From assembly GCA_015039315.1 (NCBI GenBank), contig WIDE01000013.1, forward strand, positions 289,356-353,355: DNA of 64,000 nucleotides, in the 5' to 3' direction. The notes beneath the pieces were generated by a model, which saw only the letters and a program-made list of their open reading frames with translations, was not told the DNA's origin and made no database searches. Shown here piece after piece: positions 11,914-21,877 of this stretch (the stretch's first letter is position 1; each line of letters begins with the position of its first letter). Origin of the DNA: Clavulina sp. PMI_390 (Eukaryota; Basidiomycota; Agaricomycetes; Cantharellales; Hydnaceae). Both the position numbers and the translations under genes were made by a program.

Positions 11914-13293
11914 ATGGCCTCTAAAGCAGCCAGCAAGCGTGTAAGTCTCGGCGACGTTTCCGAGGCTGTTGTCAAACTTTGTGCCACGAGGCGCGCTCTG
12001 ACTCGTGGTTTGCTTGCATCTTGCATCACAGTTATCAAAGGAGTATGTCGCTATGCAAACATCGCCACCACCGTTCGTGTTTGCATCACCAGACGAAAAG
12101 AACATCCTGACCTGTACGTTCTATCTCTAATGCCTGGCCCAAACTGTTTCCGGACAACACGCTTGCTGACTTGATGCTGGTCGCCTCCTCCGTAACATCA
12201 GGGAACTACATTATTGTGAGTTCCCCGATAACTCTTCAATAGGTACTATCCAACTCACACCCTCCCTGTGACTCCAGCGAGGTCCTCCGGATAGCCCCTA
12301 CGCCGGCGGGGAGTATCATGGGCAGCTCCTTTTCCCCTCGGAGTATCCTTTCAAGCCCCCAGGAATCAAGGTCGATATCTGTATGCTAGCCGCTCGACAA
12401 GCCTTCGGTCCTGACTTCCATGGGTTCCCCGTAGATGTTGACGCCTTCTGGACGCTTCCAACCCGATAAGAAGATCTGTTTCTCCATGTCCGACTTTCAT
12501 CCGGGTACCGTAAGTTCGCGACATTACCTTCCAAATCCCCTTTCCATGTCGATTGACCCCAAAATATTATTCTAGTGGAACCCAGCATGGAGCGTTGCCA
12601 CAATGTGCGTAAAAAGAAACGTTCTAATTGCCGAGCGTAATGACATTGACATCATTTTCGGTGTCCTCAGCCTGACAGGTCTCCTCAGCTTCATGCTATC
12701 GGATGAGATGACTACGGGGTCCGTAACCAGCAGCGATAGGGATAAGCGGATACTGGCTAGTCGGAGTCATGCTTGGAATATCCAGCAGAGGAAGTTCCAA
12801 GACGCTTTCCCAGATGTACGTCCTGAGTTTGTCTCAGATCACATCCCTGATTTAACACGCCCACCCATAGTACTGCGGGACAGTGTTGAAGGATCTTCCC
12901 AATATGGGGGAGCGGGATCGTGGCACTGGTGCCACCACTTCCCCAACAGCGCCATCTACAGCAACCCCAAGTAGCGTATCATCCACCACCATTCTCACTC
13001 CGATAGGCGGTTCCACCACTTCTTCTCTACGCACTTCCCCTACCCCTTCTGCAAATCTTGTACAACGGACGCCTACTCCTACAGTACCCGCAGCTGTTCC
13101 CTTGGAAGCAGGATCCACCCCTCAACCTGCCCCTGGCGTTCCGGCAGCTCCCAACGCAAGACCCAACGTCCCTGCAAATCCTGATGCAGCGAAGGGATGG
13201 GCAGGATCACTAAGAGAAACGTTGTGGGCGAAATGGAGGTGGGGCATCCTGATCATCCTGGCGATAACAGTGTCTCGCTTGTCGGCTTTATGA
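11914..13293 (+). CDS. UBC6: ER-anchored ubiquitin-conjugating enzyme E2 J-type
   Basis: This is a tail-anchored E2 that works with ER-associated degradation ligases. Splicing gives [54 protein letters not shown], then [20 protein letters not shown], in which the Cys of KICF is the catalytic residue; the SDFHP pattern is typical of the UBC6/UBE2J group. The UBC core is followed by [18 protein letters not shown], a Ser/Thr/Pro-rich linker, and a single C-terminal hydrophobic anchor ([17 protein letters not shown]). One exon is only 14 nt (12202-12215). Stop is TGA at 13291-13293. It converges with CDC8. Confidence 0.93.
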
Positions 13294-13868
13294 CTGGGAT
13301 ATTGAACAGTGTTTAGCCGATTCGGGTATCTCCCTAACGTGATGGGGAACTGGGACAGGGGCCGTGGTGCATGTTTCCCTCAAGTGGCTAGTTACTGCGC
13401 ATCCTTTCCCCCTTTGCATATCGACGCGCTTGAAGATCATCCCTCCGATCGTTCGATGGAATTTATCGTCACTAATTCACATCACTCCTTTTGATACCTC
13501 TTTTCTTCCTCAATCAGTGAATCCCACCCCCCTTCCTCATCCACTCTTCCATACAGATAGCGGACTTTCCTTCGATCGTGTAGTAACTCAGTCAATATCC
13601 ACAATCCAACCCATCTTGTAGTGTGAATCTCCTGCGGGTCCAACGAGTGATAACAGTGCGGGAATCCGTGATATCATGAGAAGTGATCGTCAAGCTTCAC
13701 GAGGCCGTGTACCCAGGCACAGGATTCTCCCCCCGCTTTCCCCACAGTCCTCGTCTTCACATGCAAAGGTCGTGTACATTTCCAAAGGTCCATGAATATA
13801 GCACTGTTAAATACACAACTATTGAGCTTTACCTGTTGCTGTTGAGCATACGATGGAGACTCTGGCAC
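13294..13868. other. 3' regions of convergent UBC6 and CDC8
   Basis: 575 bp with no ORF that resembles a protein; taken as the two 3' untranslated regions and terminators. Confidence 0.5.
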
Positions 13869-14776
13869 TTATTGCAAGTGGTTCCATAGCCTCTTGATAG
13901 TGCCCTGCGCAGTGCTGCCGGCCTCGGCCCTGGTATGAACAAACGGCTTGACGGCCTCCCAGACATCATCCCACACCTCATCCTGAGTTCTCCCTGCATC
14001 GATGCGGCACCACTTTAACGAAGCCCCAATCTCGCCCCCATTCCCAATATCGGTAAACTCGCCCTCGATGCGCCGGAAGACCTCGCGCACTCGGCGTTGC
14101 AAGTCCGCCTTCTCGTACCGCTCTTCGCCAAACCCTCCTCGCTGTGCTTGGATTTCAGGCGAGACGTCGAGGAAGAGGACAAGGTCTGGTGCAGGGAGAC
14201 CGATGTCTGGAGCGCGACACCACTCGTAGGTCAACGTCGAAGTAGTGGTGGAGGTGGGAGGAGGGACATTTGAGGAAGGGTCTGGTTTCGAGCTTGGGGC
14301 TGTGGGGAGGGACTTTGCGGTCGAGAATGCGATGCCGGAAAAGGCATAACGGTCACAGATTATGCTAGTCCCAGATTCTAAGAGCTGCACCAAGCTCTCG
14401 CTATTGGCATCACATTATTTTGACAGATATAGAGAGAATCAGCCTGAGACGAGTGGGCGCTGCAAGACGTAAGGGACTCACGCCGCTTCCCAGCGGTTCG
14501 CAGAGAACAGGAGATGGATTGCGCGATCATCTAGATCGGACTGGGATTGCAAGTATGAATCAATCATCTTTCCTGTGGCCGTCGTTCTATCTGATCCCAG
14601 AACAGTATGTGAGATTATGAAATCACGCTAGCCAATATTTCCACCGCATTACCTGGGAATTTCTGAAGCTTGACCGGCACCCCATCCGCCTCAAGCTGGC
14701 GATGAAGTGCAGTGCATTGAGTGGTCTTCCCAGAGCGATCGAGCCCCTCTACAACGATAAACGCGCCGCGGGCCAT
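13869..14776 (-). CDS. CDC8: thymidylate kinase
   Basis: It phosphorylates dTMP to dTDP. The start MARGAFIVVEGLDRSGKTTQ carries the P-loop GLDRSGKT. Then come KLQKFPD, RTTATGKMIDSYLQSQSDLD, DRAIHLLFSANRWEAA, and the DRY-type motif ICDRYAFSGIAF. After this the family normally continues with TSAKG...WC. Here it has a Pro/Ser/Thr-rich insertion of about 25 residues before YEWCRAPDIGLPAPDLVLFL. The C-terminal part is normal for the family. An in-frame ATG at 14806 would add ten residues; I prefer 14776 because family proteins begin just before the P-loop. The protein has at least three exons. Confidence 0.92.
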
Positions 14777-14982
14777 TTTACACCGGTTCCCGTTCGCTTT
14801 GAGCACGAGCTATAGAGCAGATAAGAGAATTGAAAGAATACGCGTCGCGAAACGAGTGGGTCGTGTTGATACAAACAAATGACGCAGCTTGTATTGGCAT
14901 GCGCTTTCAGGTATTGTAAAGGAATTAGGGGTATTTAGGACATGGGGGTTTCGGGAAACACGTGAAGAGGCCAGATAACTAT

Positions 14983-15070
14983 GGCATGTGATAGGATTCG
15001 AACCTTTGGATCGACCGCAGTTAGCGTGGTGTGTCGAAGCAATGACTGCACGGATTTACCTGTTACACCA
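14983..15070 (-). tRNA. tRNA-like relic or degenerate tRNA
   Basis: The minus strand has a good internal box A (TGGTGTAACAGG) and a perfect box B (GGTTCGAATCC) at tRNA-like spacing, and GCAGT/ACTGC could form an anticodon stem closing a 23-nt loop. However, the expected acceptor halves pair at only about four of seven positions, the T-stem has one mismatch, and no anticodon can be read with T at position 33. It ends three bases from the stop codon of the OHCU decarboxylase gene. It may be a tRNA pseudogene or a tRNA-derived fragment. Confidence 0.35.
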
Positions 15071-15073
15071 AAT

Positions 15074-15658
15074 CTACTCGAGGCCCATTCCCTTTACGCG
15101 AGCCTTCGCGATGAGCCCCACATCCTTTACCGCTCTCTCTAGTTCTCCGTTCCATTCATCCGTACCCGGGAAATTCATTCCAACCCCCGCCTCTTCTCCT
15201 GGCGCAAATCCTAGCAGCCCCTCCATCTCAGGGATGATCTCCGCCCTCGATCGCCCATTCACAAAGGTGATGAATCGCAGGCCCGGGAACGCCTTCTCGT
15301 ATTGGTCATTGAGGTATTCAAGGCGGGCAAGCACTTCGGGAGGAGTCTGCTTCGACGCCTGCTCAGCAGCGCTGAGCGCTGAGAGATTGGATACTTCTCC
15401 AATGCGCGGATGCCCTGAGATGAACACAGCGCGTTCACTGTCCTCCCATGTAGCAATATCTTTCATGGCGAGGTCAATAAGATCGGAATAGGACTTTGGG
15501 AGCGCATCGCTGGGGAGGGCGGCGATGGTTGAGGCGATCGAGGGCGCTAGGGTGGCGTCGATGATATCGGAGGGCTCGAAGAGCACACCATAGGTCTCCG
15601 CGAGGAATTTCTCGGTCAAGCCCGCGCTTTCGGCCTCGTTCCACGGTTTGAGAGCCAT
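15074..15658 (-). CDS. OHCU decarboxylase (uric acid degradation)
   Basis: This is a single-exon 194-residue protein of the 2-oxo-4-hydroxy-4-carboxy-5-ureidoimidazoline decarboxylase family. The family completes conversion of urate to S-allantoin after uricase and HIU hydrolase. Diagnostic motifs are visible: ISGHPRIGEVS (the HPRIG catalytic loop; its His is the proposed catalytic base), WEDSERAVF, and LRFITFVNGRSRAEI, followed by the C-terminal helix with Lys/Arg-rich end AKARVKGMGLE. The length is normal. There is no peroxisomal SKL tail. It is divergent from LSM6 with 176 bp between start codons. Being intronless is unusual beside its highly spliced neighbours. Confidence 0.9.
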   Translation of the reverse strand: MALKPWNEAESAGLTEKFLAETYGVLFEPSDIIDATLAPSIASTIAALPSDALPKSYSDLIDLAMKDIATWEDSERAVFISGHPRIGEVSNLSALSAAEQASKQTPPEVLARLEYLNDQYEKAFPGLRFITFVNGRSRAEIIPEMEGLLGFAPGEEAGVGMNFPGTDEWNGELERAVKDVGLIAKARVKGMGLE

Positions 15659-15834
15659 TCTGGTGACTTCACAAAGTTGATTCCTTTTATCGAGGAAGCT
15701 CGAATGGATGGGCGCACTCTCTCTCGGTACCGAGTCTCAATTTCCCAACACACACCACAACACAGTTTCCTTGGTATGCTGCCCAGTGCCCGTTGCGAAT
15801 GGTTGAGCTCTTTCACTGACGATCGGACACAGTG
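15659..15834. promoter_or_regulatory. short bidirectional promoter, OHCU decarboxylase and LSM6
   Basis: 176 bp between two divergent start codons. No specific factor site is assigned. Confidence 0.45.
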
Positions 15835-16245
15835 ATGTCTGAATCGCCGCCTGCACCACCAGAGGGGAGTCCTCCCCCCGCACCAGGGAACAGTGGCTCT
15901 CCAACTGATTTCCTGAAAGCAGTCGTTGGAAAGCGCGTGGTCGTCCGATTGGTCTCTGGTGTCGACTATCGAGGTGCTTCACAGCGCTCCCCTTCATCCT
16001 AACCTCATACATCTCAAACTCTTCTGCTCTATCATAGGTGTTTTGTCATGTCTCGATGGGTACATGAACATCGCTCTAGAACAGACAGAGGAGCACGTCA
16101 ATGGCAAAGTGACAAACCGCTACGGCGATGCGTTCATCCGAGGGAACAATGGCAAGTTTCCATCTCAACGTCCATTTGATCAGTGTATTAATAAATCTCT
16201 TAATGCTGAGCAGTACTGTACATATCTGCCCTCGAAACACTGTAG
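15835..16245 (+). CDS. LSM6: U6 snRNA-associated Sm-like protein LSm6
   Basis: This is a 94-residue Sm-fold subunit of the Lsm1-7 (mRNA decay) and Lsm2-8 (U6 snRNP) rings. Exons are 15835-15973, 16038-16151 and 16214-16245. The protein has a Pro-rich leader (MSESPPAPPEGSPPPAPGNS), the Sm1 motif FLKAVVGKRVVVRLVSGVDY, then RGVLSCLDGYMNIALEQTEE and the Sm2 motif GDAFIRGNNVLYIS. The second intron begins with GC (GCAAGT) rather than GT. That donor is required to reach the conserved NNVLYI sequence in frame; ordinary read-through would lose Sm2. Confidence 0.92.
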
Positions 16246-16379
16246 GATAATACGAACGATGCTAATGATACATAACGCTCTCGCCCATCCACACATCATT
16301 ATCAAATACTCCTCTGATCACAAACTCGGCGGTCCATCAAATCAGTACACCACTCTTCAGCTTTGAAGGATGTTGTCTC

Positions 16380-19300
16380 TTAAGCATCAACCTTTGGCAC
16401 CACTACTGAGACGCCCAACTCCTTCGCCACCTCGAGCAGCCTCTCTTGCCATGCTGGAACCTCCGCCAAGCGGGCCTCGATCGACGCGATCTCGCGCTCA
16501 ATGTCCATGCTTTGCTCTTCCGTGCCAACGCGAGTCTCATACCACGAACCGGCAGCGTCACCCTTCAGGGTAAGAAGGCGCTTGTGATACTTAGCTAGCG
16601 AAGGTCTAATACACAGGAATGGTAAGTATCAAGCCAACGACGGAAGCTAAGATATGCGAGAAATGATCAGAGGCTCACCGATGAGAGATGGTAATGAGAG
16701 TGATTCCGAGGTCTTTAGCATGCTGATACATAAGACCCTCAACATCCGTAGAAACAGCGCTGGTGCACTCTGCGAAAGTCAAGGTTGTTTGCTTACGCCC
16801 ATGCTGGATATGAACTGGTATAAGTTACTTACCATCGAGGACCGCGAATGAAGGTTGATGATAGAACAGACGAGCCATGCCCATCTAGCGATAGGAAGGA
16901 TCATCAGATTTGGAACAAACGATGAAAGGGAAAAAAATGATGATACTCACTCGTTGCCTCTCACCACCGCTCAAGACATCCTTCCACTCCTTGACAGTAG
17001 TCCATCCACCCTCGCGGGCAGGAAGGTATGTCAGATGCACGTGCTTCAGGATCTCCATAAGCTGGACGTCTGTTCCGCCGGCAGCCTTGAATTGGGTGTA
17101 TGTGTGTGGGTAGATAATCCTGGGGAGGCCAGGTTAGAGTCAGTTGATGCAATGGGTCAAGTGGACTCAACTGGTCTCGGAGAGTGCCAACAACCATGTA
17201 CGCTCGTTGAGGGACGACGAAAAGGCCTTTCACTCCCCTCGAAGGCCGCCTTAGCTCGCCGCCGACAGCCTCCCATAGTCCTGAAAGGACACGCGCAATA
17301 GCAGTCTTACCAACGCCGTTCTGTTTCAAGACAAGACTGGTGAGCAAAGGCCCATCATAAGATAGTTGAGGCAACCTACCGGTCCAGTGATCATCAGATG
17401 CTCTCCCCGCCTGATAACTAGCTTCAATGGGTCCATTAGGCTTCCCTCCCTGGAACTCGACAGCTTCTCCTCGTCTCCAGACGCATCGAGCACTACCTCC
17501 CCGTTATCGCCATCCAGCTTCTTCGTAGGGACGCAGATATTCACATCATCAAGAGAGATAGCCTGCTCGTCCGTGATAAAGTCCCGCACGGGCGGCAGCG
17601 CATGCAACGTTGAGATGAGGGTGTAGACGCGCGTCGTAAGGCCCGCGAGCTCAAGCACGTCCTTGTACGCGTACATAAGGCGACCCCCAGCATCGGCGAT
17701 GGAAAGGAGGAGACGGCGGTTCTCAATATATTCTATGTGTGGGTTGGTGTGGATTTGCGGATTGCGTGAAGTGAAGTGAATGAGTGGGTTAGTGGGAGAG
17801 TGTATAGGGTGATTTGCAGGATTGTCAACTCACTCTCCGTGCGCTTGGCCACAGCATTGTGAACTTTCTCAATGACCGGTTCGGTGGTCTCGGACGGAGT
17901 CGGAGGCTGCGCCTGGATCCCGACGCTCTTAGTCTTGGTGAGCATGACGGGAATAGAGATAAGCAAGTAACCGGCAGCCGACCAGGCATACTATAGGATG
18001 AACGGGGGTGTAGACATGACCATTCGTTAGCATATTGCAGTCGAAATAAGAACCGAGGAGAAATTGAGGGCGGGTGTGCAAACCTTGATGACAAAGTCTT
18101 CAGTCCATTCATATGCAATGCGGACTTTGACAATCGTGTTGATATGGCTCATGAGCTTGGAATATGCTCGCCAAAGAATATCGCGCTCTGTCCTTCCGCC
18201 ATCGTAGAACCTATCGAGGAAAAAGGAAAAAAAGATTAGCACGGTGTCCGCGGTGGATGATATCGAAAACGGCTCCACATACGCAATCTCTTCAGCTTCT
18301 CGGCCAGCTCGAGCTACCCCTCCGCGATATTCGCCTTCCAGTCGTGCCTTGAATATGATATCAGCAATCTAGAGATTATACGGAGATGTATTCATGAATC
18401 ACCTCGACGGCAGCCATCCTGGCGAAGCTGGGTGTGACGCTGCGGAGCAGTGTGGCCGTTGCAAGATAGTTGACCCACAGCATGGTGTTGCCAAACACTC
18501 CCAGCGAGCGCGATAGCTGATAGTTGAAGATAGCAAGGTCGAGTAGAGGTTTCATAACATTGCCACTAGGATCGGACGTCGAATGGTCAGTAGTGCCCAG
18601 AGATAGGCTAAGAAGGCAAAACTCACTATAGGGCTGCCAGCGAATCGCAGAATGCGATAACGTCCGAGGTGATGAACCTAGGGAACGAACAACTAAGGGT
18701 CCGGATATTATCAAGGAATGTAGAGAGACGTACTGGTCCACACCGTCCAGGCCTCCTTCGCCATGGATTCGATAGTAGCGAAGGTTGGGTGCAGAGGTGA
18801 GGTAGAGGTCGTGAATATATCGCGTGAGGCGAGTTCTTAGCTTTAATGATAGCTTTGACTGGAGGTGACGAATCTGGAGCGCGTAAAACACAAAGTTGAG
18901 CATGGACGGCAAGCGTTGGGTGGAGCTAGGCTAGGAAGTCACTCACCATAGAGTTGGTATAGGTGCTGGGGATCGCCAACAGGAACCACAGACCAATGCC
19001 TCGTGCAAAGCCGGGTCCATCGGCGCTCACAAGATCTCTAACGATGCGCCCGTCGAGGCGAGCCACCATGACGCTCAATAGCGTCCGCGCCACCAAGAAT
19101 GCAGAGTGGAGCGCAAGAATCCCGACTTCCTTGGAGCGCCAGTGCCTGAACGCGAGGCGAAGGACTGCCCATAGCTGTTTGAAGAACACGCTATCGACCG
19201 AAGTCTTCTTGGACTCGAGGGATGGTACTACGGGGAAGAGTTTGGCCGCTTTCCTGAACGTCACAGCTTTTGTGCGTTCGATTTTGACCTGCGATAGATT

Positions 19301-19614
19301 AGTTTATTGAGATGGGCATTTGGGTTGCAGATCTTATCGTTGGTCGCAGAAAAGAGGCATACTTTGGAAAGTTGCCCACGGAAGGGGACTAGGAGTGTGA
19401 TACTGCCATCCGCTTCCTCGTGGTAGAGCTCCTGCTTGGCATCTGCCAACTCTTTCTCGGATAGCTTCCGCCTCGAGTATGGATATTTTGGTAGAGATAT
19501 TGGGAGAGTTGTCGGGATGCGTGATCTTAAGATGACGAGGAATGCCACGATGAGGGCCAGCGACTTCTGGCGCTCATGGGGTATGTTCCCGACGAGGTTG
19601 AGAAGGGACGACAT
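16380..19614 (-). CDS. peroxisomal fatty-acyl ABC half-transporter (ABCD family)
   Basis: This is a half transporter with an N-terminal membrane domain and C-terminal ATPase, like yeast Pxa1/Pxa2 and human ABCD1-3, which import long-chain acyl-CoA into peroxisomes. The first exon has a hydrophobic segment ([15 protein letters not shown]) and then a basic stretch. The membrane region includes [22 protein letters not shown] and, across a splice, the ABCD-specific [15 protein letters not shown] (EAA-like motif). The ATPase has Walker A GPNGVGKT split by an intron, the signature LSGGERQR, Walker B FAVLDECTSAVS and switch His ISHRPS. The gene has many short introns and its 3' end is 134 bp from the end of LSM6. 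I cannot tell the Pxa1 from the Pxa2 orthologue without alignment. Confidence 0.88.
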
Positions 19615-20566
19615 TCAGCCAGCTACGCGACCGCTCGAGCTTCCAAAAGACTCCAGAAATACGAAGAGCCCAATGTTTTAGGGGGAAGTTGCTGAGTTGG
19701 GTTGTGAGGGGTGAGTTGCGAGTGTCAGCTTGTTGATGATGATGATGCTTTGCGCGTGATTACGGGAGAAATGTGGCCCGGCGTGAATGCTTCCGGTTCC
19801 CGACCTCCACACCGTTCCCAGCTGGCGTCACCGATCCGTAGATTAGGGGTGTTCGGCTTGGTAGAGAATTCTGAGTATTTGCGTTTTCGTACTGGCCCCT
19901 ACTCAAGCACCCAATGTACTTGCTCCAAAGCTTTGCCCTTTTCACAATCGAGGCTAGAGTTGACTTCGGTAGGATCAGTGCTTTGTGCAGATCTGATCAT
20001 TACCCCGCACTGGAGGCTATATTGGTCATTGAAAACCATGTGGAATCCTGCGCTAAAACCCCTCTCGCTACAGCGTGTCTCTGCTGTGCATTTCATTTTC
20101 GCTACACTCGCCGCGAGCAATGGGATACAGATGGATACCTGTTGTATTTTGATAGCACAGTAGGCTAAAACCGCAGATTTCGTTGAGTTTTCTTATGCTT
20201 GGAGCCCATGCCGTCATCGAAGAATCGCTACAATAACGAGAATTGCCCCGCCTCAGCCTGCTCTTTGGATGAATATTCGCATGATCGGCGGAAGTTGCAC
20301 GACAAGTTGCGATCGATGGAGCTCGAGCATCACTAACTGAGCTTCTCCATTCATGTAGAGTTTGCCACCACATGGGCAACACTGGACTGTAAATCGAGAT
20401 GTGCGATAGCTAACATCGAACCATTGGGGGAATATCGAATTGTTCATGGTTCCTGGGCGAATGGTGTTCAAGATTGAATAACAATACCTGAAAGTGTGGA
20501 AACCAATGTGACCTCAAGCGGGCGGCAGAGGAATTGGGAACAACTAGGGGCAAAAAGTAAAAAGTG
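19615..20566. other. spacer upstream of the ABC transporter
   Basis: About 950 bp with only short, protein-unlike ORFs. I see nothing beyond the presumed ABC transporter promoter. Confidence 0.45.
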
Positions 20567-20648
20567 TGACCCGTACAGGGGTCGAACCTGTGACTTTAGC
20601 GTTAACTTGTTATTAGCACTACACTCTAACCAACTGAGTTAACGGGTC
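20567..20648 (-). tRNA. tRNA-Ile(AAT) with 8-nt intron, copy 2
   Basis: All 82 bases, including the intron, match the copy at 11094-11175, while the flanks quickly diverge. Same structure: acceptor GACCCGT/ACGGGTC, anticodon AAT and an intron after position 37. Confidence 0.93.
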
Positions 20649-20818
20649 TTGCTTGGATTTGATTTGCAGAGTGCATACAGAATTTTTGAACCTGTTATCC
20701 ATCGTATCAACAAATCGTAATCCGTTTGTTATCCCTTTTAATAGGCAATACCAGAATGGACAGTCTATATTTACACTAGCCAATACAGAGGGTAGGAGGG
20801 AGAAGTTCAATTAGGCAG

Positions 20819-21714
20819 TCAGACATCCATCGCAGTGATCGTACTGGAGGACTTTGCTGCTGGTGCGTCAGGAAAACCCGGCATGTTTTGCACTGCGCTC
20901 CGGGTTTCATCACTCACTATAGCGTCCTCTGAGTCCAGGTCCATCTCCTGTGACTCAGATATCGATATTTGTTTCGCGCCTTTTGCAGACTTGCTCTTTT
21001 TCTCCGCTTCTCGCTCCTGGAGCCCACGCTGAATGATGGGTGCATTTGATGGATCGGAGCTTGAGACACGTATGAACTGGAGGAGGTGGAGATAGGCTGC
21101 GTCTCCGGTCCATTCACGGAATAATTCAACCGTGCGTTCATGTGTTAGATCGGGCAATTCTGGTAAAGTTTTCGAGAAACGATGTGAGCACAGCAATCAT
21201 CGAGATTGATACAAGGAAACAAACGTCTTTAAAGATAACTCCGACATACCTAGGCCGGCTCTATAGTCTTCTCTTTCTTTCTCCTTCAAAGCTTTTAGCT
21301 CGATCTCCCTCTTGCTCGGTGGCCGACCGCTCCTCCGTGTGGCCTCTTCGGACTTTATAGCCTCATCGTGACGGGTAAGCCATGAAATGCTAATGAGGTC
21401 GTGGAGTTCTGCCAGTGTTATTGCTTTCACATCAGGAGGCAAAGCATGGAACCAAAAGCCAAAGCGATCGGCTGAGACGTGAGGAATGTGTGAGTATTCA
21501 ACAAGGACTTAGGATATATATATAGTTCGAGGCCCATTTACTTACACTTTTCCACCTGCTTAGCTGATCTTTTTGATGATGCTGAACCGAGTCTGCTCTG
21601 CCGCAGGCTGGCACGCTCCAGCTGCTTTGCTTTTCTTGAGTGAGGATGGAAGATTTTCTCCTTCACACCTCCTGAGGTTTTGGTTTTGGAATGTGATTTC
21701 GTTGAGCTTGGCAT
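20819..21714 (-). CDS. TMA16: translation machinery-associated protein 16
   Basis: This family binds 60S pre-ribosomes. Exon 1 begins MPSSTKSHSKTKTSGG and has the family hallmark KIFHPHSRKAKQLERASLR. Later exons give DRFGFWFHALPPDVKAITLA, ELHDLISISWLTRHDEA and the acidic/basic C-terminal half, which includes LTHERTVELFREWTGD and ends SSSTITAMDV. The protein has at least four exons. It is divergent from BUD6 with 163 bp between start codons, and one tRNA-Ile gene lies about 170 bp beyond its 3' end. Confidence 0.85.
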
Positions 21715-21877
21715 GAATTATATGAATATCTGAGCAACAGGGGTAAAGGCGGTGCAACGGGGATGACGCCAGGCGCAGGGTCTTGATCTCCCAAAAAAGT
21801 GTAACGCTTGCGTCACACGTGACCTCAACACACTTGCTCCTCCTCCTAGGTCGTTGCTCGAGACCGCGCAATCGGAG
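21715..21877. promoter_or_regulatory. short bidirectional promoter, TMA16 and BUD6
   Basis: 163 bp between divergent start codons. No specific site is assigned. Confidence 0.45.
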
